From NCBI GenBank assembly GCA_012976225.1, contig JAAVVG010000036.1:57439-121438 (forward strand): a stretch of 64,000 nucleotides of DNA, written 5' to 3'. Of this stretch, positions 12,240-23,824 are shown piece after piece. The notes below the pieces were generated by a model. The model made no database searches. It saw only the letters and a list, made by a program, of their open reading frames with translations, and was not told the origin of the DNA. A program made the translations under genes and the position numbers. This stretch comes from Golubevia sp. BC0850. Its lineage: Eukaryota > Basidiomycota > Exobasidiomycetes > Golubeviales > Golubeviaceae. Numbering within the stretch: position 1 is the first letter of the stretch; the number at the start of each line of letters is the position of its first letter.

Positions 12240-13600
12240 TCACCTTCCCACTCTCTCCTTCTTGTCCAACCTATTCAGACTTTTGGAAGTGACAAGCATA
12301 CAACAGGCCGCGCTCATCAAGATCACGAGAGCAGTAATGGATTGGACGGTCGATTGAGAATTCGAGTCCCCAACTGGTAAACGAGTTGAAAGGGTTTTGA
12401 CTTGAAGACCGGTCAGGATCGGTGGAACTGGTTGAAGTAATGAAAGAATCGGATAAGGATGAGATGGAAGATGTGAAGAGACTAGAGGTAGGAGATGGTG
12501 GTGGGTTGAAGGGAGGATCGAAGTGGAATCTGCGGGGAAGGAAGAGAAGAGGGACAGGTTTAATTGCTATGAGGCTAAACACAGGCACCTTCAAAAAATT
12601 CATTTGCGAGACAATTCGATGGAGGCTGATGGCATACAATTTACCTTGAAACAGAGAGTCAGAGTCGAAAATAGATTACCTTGTCCTTTGCTCCCACTCC
12701 TCTCGAGTTTTGACCTCACTCCAAGCCTCATTTTCAAGAGACGAAGATTTTCTTTTGCTGTTGCTGCCATCGTTCCATCAGATCCACCTCGACCCTCTGA
12801 AACTCACTTGTCAAATCCCAATCAACGCTAGCAACTTTCTGAATCTGTTCCAACATATCCCAAGCCTTTCCATCGCTTTCACAAGCCCAAAAGAAGCTCG
12901 GCACATCCAATTGAACCTGCTTATAATTTCCTTTCTTAGAAGCAGAACGAGCTAATCCATCCCAAAGAGGTTCGATTGGTCTAAATAAATTCTGGGCGTG
13001 AAACTTGACTTGATCCAACAGATCCGCATTCATCTCAAGAGTTGGATAACTCTGTTTCGTAGCAGAATGAGGTTGAGCAGGTAAATACCTAGCATGCAAA
13101 GGAATTCCATAAGATTGAATCTCTTCAATCTGTTTCCTTTCTTCTAATTCTGCATCCCAAGGTGATTTCACTTTGACTTCTCTAACACCATCTGCTCTTA
13201 CTTTCCCATTCCCAATCTGTTGAATGGTATTTAGTTTGATTAAGACTGAAGAATACTCTTTGTGAAGTGGATCAGTTGAAGAAACTCTGTTTGCTAAATC
13301 ATCTGAAGGATCTTTTTGACATTGAGACCAACCGACTGGCTTTTCTAATTCTGTTGGACCTAGTAAATGAAGTTGATTAATTCCAGATGGGATTGTTGAA
13401 GAGTAAGGTGGGAAAGAGAAAGGATCTAAGAAGATTGAAGGAGGTAGAGATAGTAAGAGGTAAGGGTTGCAAGAGGAAGAGATTGAAGTTGAAGGAGTTG
13501 ATAGAAATGAGTTTGGGATCGTGAAATAGATAGTTGGATGTTGAGTGAATGGTCTACTTAACCTGAATTCAACTTTCTCTGAGAATAGAGGCGAACTCAT
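12240..13600 (-). CDS. PBN1: PIG-X/PBN1-like GPI mannosyltransferase I subunit
   Basis: Two exons (13600-12808, 12529-12240) give 360 residues. Residues 45-60 (C-N-P-Y-L-L-L-S-L-P-P-S-I-F-L-D-P) match the PIG-X opening, followed by I-P-L-H-A-R-Y-L-P-A, a Tyr-Pro segment and V-Q-L-D-V-P-S-F-F-W-A-C. Exon 2 supplies T-R-L-P-V-G-D followed by a single C-terminal membrane helix (I-T-A-L-V-I-L-M-S-A-A-C-C-M-L-V) and a basic tail, the topology of this ER family. PIG-X/Pbn1 stabilises the catalytic subunit that adds the first mannose to GPI precursors. Without splicing, exon 1 reads on to an early stop and lacks the helix. The 278-nt intron is long for this window but joins in phase. Confidence 0.8.
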
Positions 13601-13822
13601 TGGAAAGTAAAGTAGATGGTTGGTGAATGGAATCAGAAGGAAGTTGGGGATGTAACGGCAACTTGGACGGCATGAAACCGAAGCTCGATCGGAGCTAAAC
13701 TAAATCTGTCTCGAAGGTTGAAAACGAGTTGGAAAAGTCGAAAGCCCATGGTTTGATCTTCCTTCACAACATCCATCTCTTCCCTTTCTCTCCCTCTCCC
13801 CCTCGACTTTGACGTTAAGATC
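13601..13822. promoter_or_regulatory. Divergent promoter region
   Basis: 222 nt between the PBN1-like and esterase start codons. It is presumed to carry both promoters; no site was identified. Confidence 0.35.
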
Positions 13823-15228
13823 ATGGTGGATCATCATCCATTCTCTCTCAAATACTGTTGGTTGAAGGCGGTGAGTTGAATTGTAAGAGGAGTATGAGAC
13901 ACAGTCTAACTCTTATCTCTATTTTAGTTCAACTCCACTTACTCTATCTCACAATCTCCCCATACAGAGGATTCTCCTGATCCGATGCATTCTCTGGTTC
14001 AAAGTGAGAGCCTTGAGGAAAAAGCTGATAGTCGTACCCGGGGTTGAAATCATTAAGTTGGAGATTCCGTCAAGAGACGTTGGAAGGTCAATCCCTGTGA
14101 GTTGCGACTCGAAACTCTCAAGACTTGAGTGACAGATGGACTCTTTCTAACGATCTCTAACTTGAATTTTTCTCTATTCAGGCTTACCTCTATAGACCTG
14201 ACAACGTAGACCGAGCAGTCTCTCTTCCGGTTCATCTGAATTTACATGGTGGCGGTTACTGCATACCCATGCATGGATACGCTGACGAAGGACAGTGTCG
14301 TCATTTTTCCAAAAGACTTCAGGTTAATGTTTTAGACGTCGGATACAGGTGAATACATAACAGCGTTCAACTTGAACTTTTCCTCAATCTCTTACCTCTG
14401 CTCTCCACTTGTTTTTTTTGTTTTTTGTTGCAGAGTCTCTCCCGAGCATCCCTTCCCAGCTTCGCTCGAAGACACGATAGATTCAATTCTCTGGATCCAC
14501 TCAAATCCTTCTCTCTACAACTTCAACATCAAAAAAGTATCCTGCGGAGGCAATTCCGCTGGAGCAGGTTTGGCTCTTTCTGCCTCTCATTCTCTAGGAC
14601 CAGAAAGAATCTGTGCTCTAGCTCTTCTTTACCCGCCCTGTGATTTCTCAAAGATGGATCCAAACGAAGAAAGGTTACCTCCTTCAAAAACTTTCAGAAG
14701 CGGTTTCAAACTGGATCACAAAGCTGTCTTATTCTTGGAAGAATGTTATTTGCTGGACAACGTTGATAGGAAAGATCCGAAATTGAATCCTATGTATGCG
14801 AACACTATGGACTTCCCTAAGAGAATCATCTTAGCTACTGGTACTGGAGATCCAATCTATGTGAGTACTTTTGGATTTGGTGCTCGAGAATTTCCCCTTC
14901 TTACTTTCTCCCATTTTGACCTCCATAGAACGAAGATGAAGCCTTCATCAAGAAACTCACTTCTGAAGGGCACCAGGATGCCACTTTGGTGAAGATTCCA
15001 GGTGAAGGTCATGCTTGGGACAAAAGTGAGTGAACGAGGGTTGAGACGTCGAGTAGAAATGTCAATTCTCAGTCCCGAATGCTAACCAAACTTCTTCTTT
15101 TCAACCCTCTCTCAGTCCCGCAACCAGGTTCGATCTCTGAACAGTATAAGGAAGAAGCTTACGAAGCGTTATGTCAATGTATCGAAAGGGGCTGGAAGGA
15201 TTGCGATGAAGCAGAAGTCAAGGCTTAG
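13823..15228 (+). CDS. HSL-type (alpha/beta hydrolase fold-3) esterase
   Basis: Six exons (13823-13870, 13968-14096, 14182-14348, 14434-14860, 14929-15025, 15116-15228) give 326 residues. The hormone-sensitive-lipase signature is complete: H-G-G-G-Y-C for the oxyanion hole, Y-R-V-S-P-E-H-P-F-P-A, and the nucleophile elbow G-G-N-S-A-G-A-G. An acid-bearing G-T-G-D-P-I-Y-N-E-D segment and G-E-G-H-A-W-D with the catalytic His follow. The N-terminal 45 residues are basic and hydrophobic and may anchor the protein to a membrane. Substrates in this family are short-chain or steroid esters and xenobiotics; none can be assigned. The acceptor at 13967 was chosen over one at 13927 because only it keeps the frame open. 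Confidence 0.87.
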
Positions 15229-15545
15229 GCTTTGTCGATTTCCGATTTCCTTTTTCTTCTCTGTAAATAGTTTTGGAACGGAATGTCAATAGATCACTAT
15301 CTTTGTTCACCACAACAAATTCCAGAATCTCAATTCGCGGACTCAGGAGAAGGAAGGAGGCACGATATCGTGATTAAAGAGAGCATCAATGATAGACGAG
15401 ATCGAGACATTAAGGGATAAGAAGAGAAGAGTGGGTATTGAAAAATTTGAGGCATAAGAGAGAGAGCAACGAGTCCATAAAATAGGAAAGCAAATCTGAG
15501 TTGTTCATGAGACGCTGTCAAGCTTGAGGGGGAAGGGATTTCACT
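15229..15545. other. Intergenic between convergent 3' ends
   Basis: No gene was seen. The region separates the esterase stop from that of the metallo-beta-lactamase-fold gene. Confidence 0.5.
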
Positions 15546-17223
15546 TTAGGCCAAAGAGATAGCCTCTCCAACTTTAGGATCCATAATCTTGACCACTTCG
15601 TACTTTTCGACTTCACCTTCCTTCAACTTTGGCAGTTTCAACTTTTCGACAGCTTGTTCTTGATTCCATTCGACTCTTTTCAAAGCGGATGAAACCACAC
15701 CTTTCGAGGCTTTACGTTCATCATGAGTTGCAACTAGCACATTAGGACGATAGAAAGGAGCTGGAAAATTCTTTGTAGAAGCTAGATTAACGATATTTGG
15801 TAAACCAAGAGAAATGGCTCCTCCCATAAGCTTAGGAAGGTTTTGTTCGTCCAGTCCATGCACCAACGTCTTTCTTCCACTTTGACATAACCAACTTGGG
15901 ATCGAATTAGGAATGATCCCATGAGCCGAGTATAGCAAACTATCGAACTCTCTCTTGTATTCTTTCTGACCTCCGTTTCCAATTAATTCTCCAGTTTCGG
16001 TTTTGGATGTTTCCCAAAGCATAGCGATTCCTCCGTGAAGTTTGTGCCAAGCTGGGCCCTTTGAGACTGAATAATGCCATGGTTCTCTGGATGGTAGATG
16101 CATGATCTTGAATCCAGAAGGTAGAGGAGTTGGTTGATTTGGTTCTGCTTCCCAAGATAGATGATTCTTTTGAGCAGTTGGGATGATGTGAATGTGGCGA
16201 GATGATGCTGTTGGTGCATCTTCTTCGGCCATTGCTGCTCTAGCGGTCTTGGAATCGAAAAGTTGACGAAGTAGAGGGACTGAGTCCTTGGTGCCATAGA
16301 AGGGAATTTCTAGGCGTACGGAAGGATCGAGTAAGGTCTGGAAGAGAACAAGGTAGATGTCAGCAACTCTCCCTTGTGATGGGTTCGTGAAGATTCCTCC
16401 CTAGAAAAACTCACTTCCTTGTGCATGTGATCAGTGAAAGGATGAGAGATCAAGATTCCGTCGACTTGAGGAGAAGGAGACGACCTGCCTTCGGTGCCTG
16501 TTTTGGCCTCTTTGGCCAAGAACTCTTCTAATTGACCAATGTTTCCGAACTCGGCAGATTCTATTCTAGTTTGAGCAGAGAACAGAGGATGGAAGTCCAC
16601 TTGTTGAGAAGGAGAGACTGGCAGAGACAGTAAGCAAAAAAGGGAGGAATGTAAGTGAAGAGAATGAAAAATGTTTGCAGATAATAGGCCGATATCGTCA
16701 AAGCTCGACTTACACCATGGATCAATAAGCTTAATGAGAAAGAGGATTTAGGTTTGGGAAAGAAGACATAGAAGGTCAGAGATGAAAGTGAGATGGTGAT
16801 TGAGTGTCAGGGCACATAACTCACCAGATTGAAAGAAGAGTACTTCGACTCCTCATCGATCAGAGGAAGAGAAAGGAGCCAAGAACTATCACCATTCAGA
16901 CGTCTTAGAGCAGGTGGCTGGATTGCAACATCTCCAGTAAACTTGACTTCAGGCTCTTTCGTCTCCTGTTCTGTGACGGGAGGTGGAGCAGTTACAATTC
17001 CTTGCTCTTTAGGCTTCTCTTTATCTTCTGTCTTTGTCTCTTCTACCTTATCTTCCTTTGCAACCTCTTGTTCTGAATTCTCTACCTTCGCCTCCTCCTC
17101 TTTTTGCTCAGAAGCAGAAGCAGAAGCAGAAGCAGAAGCAGAAGCTGAGGCTGGAGCTGCGTCTTTCATGTCGAACTGCTGATCAGCGGTTGCTTCGACT
17201 TGCTTGGGTTCTTCTTGACTCAT
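15546..17223 (-). CDS. Metallo-beta-lactamase-fold protein
   Basis: Four exons (17223-16825, 16729-16714, 16599-16415, 16337-15546) give 463 residues. Exon 2 is a 16-nt micro-exon that supplies L-I-D-P-W and restores the family block L-I-D-P-W-L-D-F-H-P-L-F-S-A-Q. The metal-site region reads I-L-I-S-H-P-F-T-D-H-M-H-K-E, an H-x-x-x-D-H variant of the usual H-x-H-x-D-H. The first 100 residues are low complexity, with an alternating Ala-Ser run from a GCAGAA microsatellite (about 17106-17150) and a Lys/Glu-rich stretch. It resembles uncharacterised fungal lactamase-fold hydrolases; the substrate is unknown. The micro-exon is well supported by splice sites on both sides and by phase. Confidence 0.82.
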
Positions 17224-17432
17224 TATTGTGTTGATGTAGTGAGTGGAAGCAGAGGGTAACTATCAAAAAGAGGAAGGATAAATGTAAATGGATGGAGAAG
17301 GAAGGAAGAGAAGAATTGATTTCATCAAGAAGACAACTTAGGGAAGAAGCGAGATCGAATCGACGCAGCTGCACCAATCACATCCTTTCAAATTTCAAGA
17401 CTGGCTCTTATCCTTCAACCACAGAAAGGCAG
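17224..17432. promoter_or_regulatory. Divergent promoter region
   Basis: 209 nt between the lactamase-fold and EI24-like start codons. No specific site was recognised. Confidence 0.35.
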
Positions 17433-19216
17433 ATGTCCAGCAAAAGTAGACATATCTCAACCTTCTCTTCAGCTTCAATAGATTTGGACGTGGAAGGAGG
17501 AGTGGGTAGCTCGCTGGCAGACGACTATGATTTTAAGGTTGGTTCTCTCTGGTCAGCCAAAGGCCCTGCAGTGGCTGTTGATCAGAATCCAAGAGTACCT
17601 TTAGGACATCATCTAGATTGGGCTAGGAAAGGTTGGGTGGATGCTAATAGGTGGCCTCACGCTGCGAGGCTGGTTCTGAGGTGAGTTCTTCGAAGTGTGG
17701 GGTGCTGCGAAGGGCAAGGCTGTCGTACGCTACCAGTGGCCATCTCTTTCAATCGAGATGAGAGACCTAATGAGCTTTGAAACTGAACGAAGCTCCTCTC
17801 TTACAGTTCTCCGCCGCTGAGAACGTCTTTGCTCAAAGGTCTGCTGCTATCATCCATCTTGGTTGGACTCATCTTCTTCTTTGAGCTGGCTTTCTTTCCT
17901 TCTCACCTCTTTTCTGGACCGGGATCAGAGAAGGACGCTGATAAGGGATTCATGGGAAGTTTAGAAAGCGTGAGTACTGAAGGTGAAAGCAGGTAGGGAG
18001 GAGCTCGAGGAATACTTGGCTTATTCGCAGGAGGAGGAAAGTTTACCTCTCTCAAGGAAGAGTCAAGAGTAACATGCTTTCAAAGTCTTCGTGATCTCAA
18101 ATCGTGCTGAAACAAGTTTGCTTCTCTATCTTCTCTTCCTATCTACCCTTCCTCCAGACCTTCTTCCTCTACCCTCTGGTAGGAGGGACCTACATGTTAG
18201 CGGCCCAGTGGTCTACAGACGTAGCAACAGCCGCGTACACAGCTCAGCATGGTCACAATCGAGGCATGAGTGACGTCACTCTACCAACGACTACCTCTCG
18301 AAAGGTTCTTCTGGAGTCCTACAGAATTTTCCTAATCCTCAACTACACTGTCATTTGTCTAATACTAGAACGGATACCATTCATAGGTCGTACTCTAGGA
18401 TTCCTATTCATGTCCCTGGTAGATGGTTACTACTGTTTCGAGATGGGATGGGTCGCAAGAGGGTGGAGCGTGGAAAGAAGAATGAGATTCGTAGAGAGTC
18501 GATGGGCCTATTTCCTAGCTTTTGGTTTACCTTCAACTTTCGTCAGCTTCTTTCATCCTTCGGGTTTACTTAATCTTGGTTTATTCATGCTAGTCTTTCC
18601 CTTTTGTACGGTCCTTGCGATGCTGGCATCCCCACAACCAAAAAGCTCCCCAAGCTCATCTACAACTAGCGTTCTTTCTCCTACTTCCTCAAGTTCAGGC
18701 TTTGGAGGACCTAAACTGGCGCTATTTGCTCCATCGAGGATACCCGTCTTTTGGCCTACAGTGAAGCTTTACAGACTGCTTCTGAAATTCTTCCCGCCAC
18801 CTCACGAAAGAGCAACAACGTTAGGAGACGCGAATGGAAGGTGGAACGCCAACTCAGGAAAGGGCGCAGGAATGGGAGGTTACGGAACGATGAGTTCTTC
18901 TTTCGAAATGGGATCTAGCCAGCCCGGTATGTCTCAGACGAGTAACTTCTCAAACTCAAATGGTCAGACAGGAGGATCCCTTGGAAGGAAGACCGCCGCT
19001 CAATTCCTCAACAACGCCTGGGGAGGAGAAGCAAAAGCTGGAGTGGCGATGGGAGTCAGCTCTCTAGGAGCTTCGAATGGAAGTAGTTGGGGAAACGGAA
19101 GTAATCCTGGAACTCCTCCAATTCGGTACCAACCCCCCTCCCCTGGGAAACCTCAAGGATGGTTAACGTCTCCTCCGAAAGGTCCTGCTAGATTCAGCGG
19201 GAAGAAGCAGGACTAG
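17433..19216 (+). CDS. EI24-like multi-pass membrane protein
   Basis: Exons 17433-17680, 17807-17969 and 18158-19216 give 489 residues. The EI24/CysZ-type core is clear: a membrane helix L-L-S-S-I-L-V-G-L-I-F-F-F-E-L-A, then F-F-L-Y-P-L-V-G-G-T-Y-M-L-A, N-Y-T-V-I-C-L-I-L-E-R, the conserved F-M-S-L-V-D-G-Y-Y-C-F-E, and E-S-R-W-A-Y-F-L-A-F-G. The C-terminal 180 residues are Ser/Gly/Pro-rich and disordered. Animal EI24 is an ER protein tied to autophagy and apoptosis. The second intron is the weak point: frame 2 could continue 18095-18157 as hydrophobic sequence similar to the family, but no AG acceptor allows that. The acceptor at 18157, after a strong pyrimidine tract, is the canonical choice. 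Confidence 0.75.
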
Positions 19217-19585
19217 TCCGAATCAAAGCTCAACTTCAATCGTCAATCATCTGCTCTACGTCTTCTGATAATCTCGTCACTCGACTCTTACTGTTCCGCA
19301 TCTTCACTCTTCTTGCAATCTCTACAAACTAACGCTACGTCGTCTCCCCAAAATTTGTAAAACACAAAGATACAGTTCCATCTTCACTCTCATCCCAATT
19401 TCAGTCCGATCAGCGTCGAAAAAGGAATGAGTGTCGAAAGATGAGTGGTCTCTCGAGCCCCGGATCTTGTGACGTTGGCGATCAAAGGCCTCTGAACCTT
19501 GCAAGGTATAAAAGGAGACCTTTCAGTTTATAAGAAACCTTTTTCCTTCTCTCGAACAGAATCACAAACTCACTCACTTTCAAAC
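19217..19585. other. Intergenic, no gene seen
   Basis: Region between the EI24-like stop and the transaldolase-like start on the same strand. It probably holds the promoter of the latter. No coding signal. Confidence 0.5.
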
Positions 19586-21533
19586 ATGTCGTTACATCTC
19601 GCAGAGAACATTGCACAAAGTCTAGAAAATCAAGGAAAGCTCGCAGCCCAACTGCCCTTGACGAAGCCAATCGATCTGAGGTGAGTAGTCGAAACTAGAG
19701 TATTTAGATTAGATCTGAGGGTACATCGACTTCTGCCTGAGAGATGAATTGGAGCGTCAAAGGAGAGAAAGGTGTAGCTTCGGAAGTCACGCAGCCTTTC
19801 CAAGATCTAACCCTCTCATTCCCTCCTCTCCACCCTCTCTTTCCAGCACTTACGCAACTCATACTCTTCTAAAAGATGTCGCAACTTGCTCTCACTTACA
19901 TCTAGATAGCTCAAGAATCGAAATCGCCGAGAGCCACAATACAGCCAATCAAAACGCTGCCACGAAACTCAAGCTACTTCCTCCTGCAAAAGTCTTTGGA
20001 GACACTACCACCAGTCAATTGAGTATCTTAAGTCATTTGACTAAGGACAAGAACGATGCTCAAGGTCAGAAGAATGCTGATGCTATCTTGGAATGGGCTG
20101 TTAATTGGACTAAGGAGCTGCTAGCTAGTGGAGGTGATCTCAACCAGGAAGAGAAGCAGATCATTGAAAGCGAGGAGTTGCTTGGTGGATTGAAGTCCGA
20201 GCAAGGCAGGAGACAGCTTGTTGTGGATGTAGTTGTGAGTAATTCCTTAAAGTTGAGAATGATTTGCTAAGCTGGAGGAAGGCAAGGGAGAGGAAGGATT
20301 GAGTGGGGTCAGATTCGGGAGAGGTCTCATTCCGGACAGCCATCTCTGAATGACAGCAAAATGTTTCAAGAGGCAGATTTGACTAGATTTCTATTCTCTC
20401 CTTAGCTCGACTTTTTCGAATCACGCTTTGCTGACCTATCTGTCCTCTCCATCTCACAGACTGTCCGCATCGGATCTCTCATTCTACCTCATCTTCGTCC
20501 CTCTGGTTACATGCATTGTCAAACTCTACCTTCTCTGGCCTACGATATTAATGCAACTGTCGCTCATGCCAAACGTCTAGTCCTCTTGGCTAGACTTCAA
20601 TCGCCTTCTGTTCCTTCTGCTCGAGTCTGCATCAGAATCCCCTGCACTCTTGAGGGTCTCAAAGCTTGCAACTATCTCGAGAAGAATGGAATTCGTACTC
20701 TTTCCACCCTCTGCTTCTCTGTCGAGCAAGGATTGGCTTGCGCTGAAGCTGCCGGTGCTACTTACGTTTCTCCTTGGGTCAGATCTCTGAGCAGTCATTA
20801 GTGAGTCGAAGCGAGAGAATGAAATAGAGTAAAGTAGATGATTCTTCTCAGACGATCTCTCGGCGTAGAGTCAATGACGTTTGGTAGTCGAAGAAGAGAT
20901 GGAATGGAATGAATCCGTCTCTTGAGCTAACCTTCTCTTCTCTACCTTTCAACCTTCTTTTCTACAAACAGCGAAGCTCCTCTTCCGGACAACGGCTATC
21001 TACACGAAGTCTCCGAACCAGGAATCGCACTAGTCAGGTCTCTTCAAGTTCAACTCAGACGTCGCTCTTGCAGAACCCGTCTCATGGCCACTTCCGTCCT
21101 CACTTCCGCCGAAGCCATGGCTCTATGTGGTATCGATAACATCACTATTGCTCCGGCCTTGCTAGCAGATCTAGCCGTCAAGCCACTCACCGGAACCATG
21201 AGAGAAGACAGAGACAAAGCTTTGGACCTGTTGACTGTTTACGATGCAGAAGATGACATAGACAACGCCGATAACGAAGTCTATCAAAATGGAGAACAAA
21301 GAGGACCTTTGACTTACGACGAGGAAGATGTCAACGATGCTGGTGATGGAAAGGGAGGCTGGTTTGACGATCAATCCATGGCTGGAATGAAACTGAAGAA
21401 AGCCTATGAGACTGACAGAGTCAAAAATATGCTAGAGGATGCTTTGACGATCTTTGGAAAAGCTGAGGGAGACCTGAGAGATTTGGTGGCTCTCAAAATG
21501 GTTGAGAGCGGGTTGGAGGGAATGAAGGTCTGA
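19586..21533 (+). CDS. Transaldolase-like protein, catalytic Lys replaced
   Basis: Four exons (19586-19680, 19847-20234, 20460-20800, 20972-21533) give 461 residues. The transaldolase barrel is recognised from Y-D-I-N-A-T-V-A-H-A, then I-P-C-T-L-E-G-L-K-A-C-N-Y-L-E-K-N-G-I, L-S-T-L-C-F-S-V-E-Q-G-L-A-C-A-E-A-A-G-A-T-Y-V-S-P-W-V, M-A-T-S-V and I-T-I-A-P-A-L-L. In active transaldolase the Schiff-base Lys precedes the A-S-T-W-E-G block (I-K-L-A-S-T); here the aligned residue is Arg220 (AGA at 20634-20636). A long acidic C-terminal insert also sets it apart. It is either a different aldolase-like enzyme or an inactive paralogue. This is not the housekeeping transaldolase gene. Confidence 0.8.
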
Positions 21534-21716
21534 GGATTGTGGAACTGGAATGCTTGTCAATGATGTCGACTTCTGTTTTCTTTCTGTCTCTACTGTGCTA
21601 TGATCTCAAATTCAATTCAACTCGTTTTTCGAAAAGGCAGACCAAACCACCAACCACTAAGCATTTTCAATTCTTCTTGTTTGATTCAACCCTTTCATCT
21701 GCAGTCAATCTCAGCT

Positions 21717-23824
21717 TTACAATCGCCTTGATCTGGAAATCTGAGCAGGGATAAGGAGCCGAAGGTATAGGAGAAGAAGAAGAGGGTTTGGAGTCGACGG
21801 TTGAGATCGTTGACTGTATGCTTCTGTGTAACGCGGCTCTTCCGTTAAAGTTCTCTCTTCTAGGAATTGAATCTTCTGGCCTCCTAATTGATCTGTTGGG
21901 TGTCGAGATGCTTGAGATTCTTCTCTTCTGTCTTTTCTCTCTTCTGATAAGTCATTCAAATCACAAAAAACCGCATTCTGTTCTATTGATACATAGTGAT
22001 AAGCTGCAAAGTCGAGAGCTTTGATTGTTGGACTAGCTACCAACCAATCACGCGTCCATCATCCCAAATTCCCCATGCCGTCGCCACATCCTTTTCATCA
22101 GTAGAGTACCGATCAGAACTCCCTTTCGGTGCGGTAATAATGTTGAAGATTGATCATTGAGGAAAGGGAGAGATCCATTGAAAGAAAGAAAAGCATCTCT
22201 CTCCCTTTGACTCTTTCCGAACAGTATCCCCAACTGTTCGAGAATAGAGCAAGAGAGAGTGTGTGAGAGAGAGAGGGCAGAAGTCCATATCTGTCGCAAT
22301 CTGAGCTTACATTTCGGCCTTTTCGATTCGAATGAAAGATCATCTTGCGAGCTATATTCTGTCAGGGAAGAGCGAGATCCACTGAATCGTAGAAAGACAA
22401 TTTCCTCCCTTGGATTCATTTGCGAAGAAGAATCGGAATATTTCAGATCAGATTATTTTTTAGGATCTACACCCGGCATTCGGAAGGTAGATCTCACTCA
22501 CCTATCTCTCCAACTTCCACGGTTCTCAGCTTGACCTTCTCACTTTTCACCCTCTCGTGCTCTGTCAACAGTCTCCTTCCCTCTTTCCAAAGAATCACTG
22601 AGCTGGAGGATGCTGGTTCTAGAGCGTTCACGTCAAGTAATCTGGATGGTAGAGCTATCTCTCTCATATTTGGAAGGAGCTCACTTGAAAGATTTTTGAT
22701 AGTAGACCCTCCTCTTCGAAGTCGTCATCCCTGGGTTGAGATTCTTGGAACACGTAGAATGGAAGATGCAATATCTCGACGCTCGACCTGCTTTCCTATC
22801 TTCATCTCCTTCAGCATAAGACAATCCAGACTCAAGGTCTTAAGTTCGTAGTAACTTTGAGAAAGTGATAGACCGCCGTGGTCTCCAGATTTCCTCCCAC
22901 CAGTTCGTTGTTCCATTTTCTCCCTAACCATCCCCTGTTGTCTATAGAGCCATCATCTTAGATTATGCGGGGTGGGAAAGCGAGCTGTTTGACTTCACGA
23001 TAAACCTCCGAAAGTTTCCGAATACTCCAGAAGAAAGTTGTAACCATCCAGCGTTAAAATGAAAGAGAGAGAGGCTTGACGTAAATGAACGCAGAAGATC
23101 AGGATCCAGATTACGTTCTGAGCCTTCATCATTCTTTCCGGCTCCTCAGAACCTTCCAAAAACAGTCTCTTGAGTGATTGCGTCAGGAAGTGGGACGGAA
23201 CTCCTTTCTGGTCTGTCAGAGGAAAGCGGAAGATGCTACCCTGTAGCTTCAGAGTCTCGAGATTCCAGCATTTCCTGAGGATAGACTGGATGGTAAATTG
23301 CTCTGCATCCTTCTGAGTGAGTTCTTGTCCGAGAGCAGCCTTGAGTTGGCTCCAGAGCTCCATGAAGGGAGCATAGCTCTCCCGAGTGACCTCGCTTCGA
23401 GGTGCGATGAGGTGAAGACTATTCACGAGGAGATCCCTTTCCGGAACTCTGGATAGAGAACGCTAAGCAGAAGAGATGGTAATCAGTGAGGCAGTGACCG
23501 TTTGAAGGAGATGAGGAAGCCAGCGATGGTAACCAGATTTGGAAGTCCTAGCCAGAGCACACAGGGCCAAATCTCTTGATCTGATGAGAAAAAGAAGAGT
23601 AGAGAGGAAGTATTAGAGACCAGAAAGAGACCGACTAAACAGTTGAAGATGACTGGAACTCGCTTTCTTCTTTTGTCTCTCTTTTCCCTCCAATCTTTTC
23701 CGACCTCCTCTTCCTCGGCCCAGCTTCTAACCTCTTTGACGATTACAGGAACAACATCTCTCAGTAAGGAGTCGGAAAAAGCTGTTTCCTTCACAGAGCT
23801 CGGTGTTGTAAGACACTGGTCCAT
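21717..23824 (-). CDS. F-box/LRR-like locus, frame unresolved
   Basis: Several minus-strand segments in different frames look like one fungal F-box protein. Near 23590-23480 a frame reads R-D-L-A-L-C-A-L-A-R-T-S followed by W-L-P-H-L-L-Q-T-V, typical of F-box starts. 23462-22995 gives 156 open codons with L-E-T-L-K-L-Q-G and Q-N-V-I-W-I-L repeats. 22931-22725 continues with Y-Y-E-L-K-T-L-S-L-D-C. A further piece near 22040-21900 (A-L-D-F-A-A-Y-H-Y-V-S) resembles the C-terminal part. An in-frame TAG separates the first two pieces and no clean intron removes it. The locus may be decayed or may use introns I cannot see. F-box proteins are SCF ubiquitin-ligase adaptors. Confidence 0.4.
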
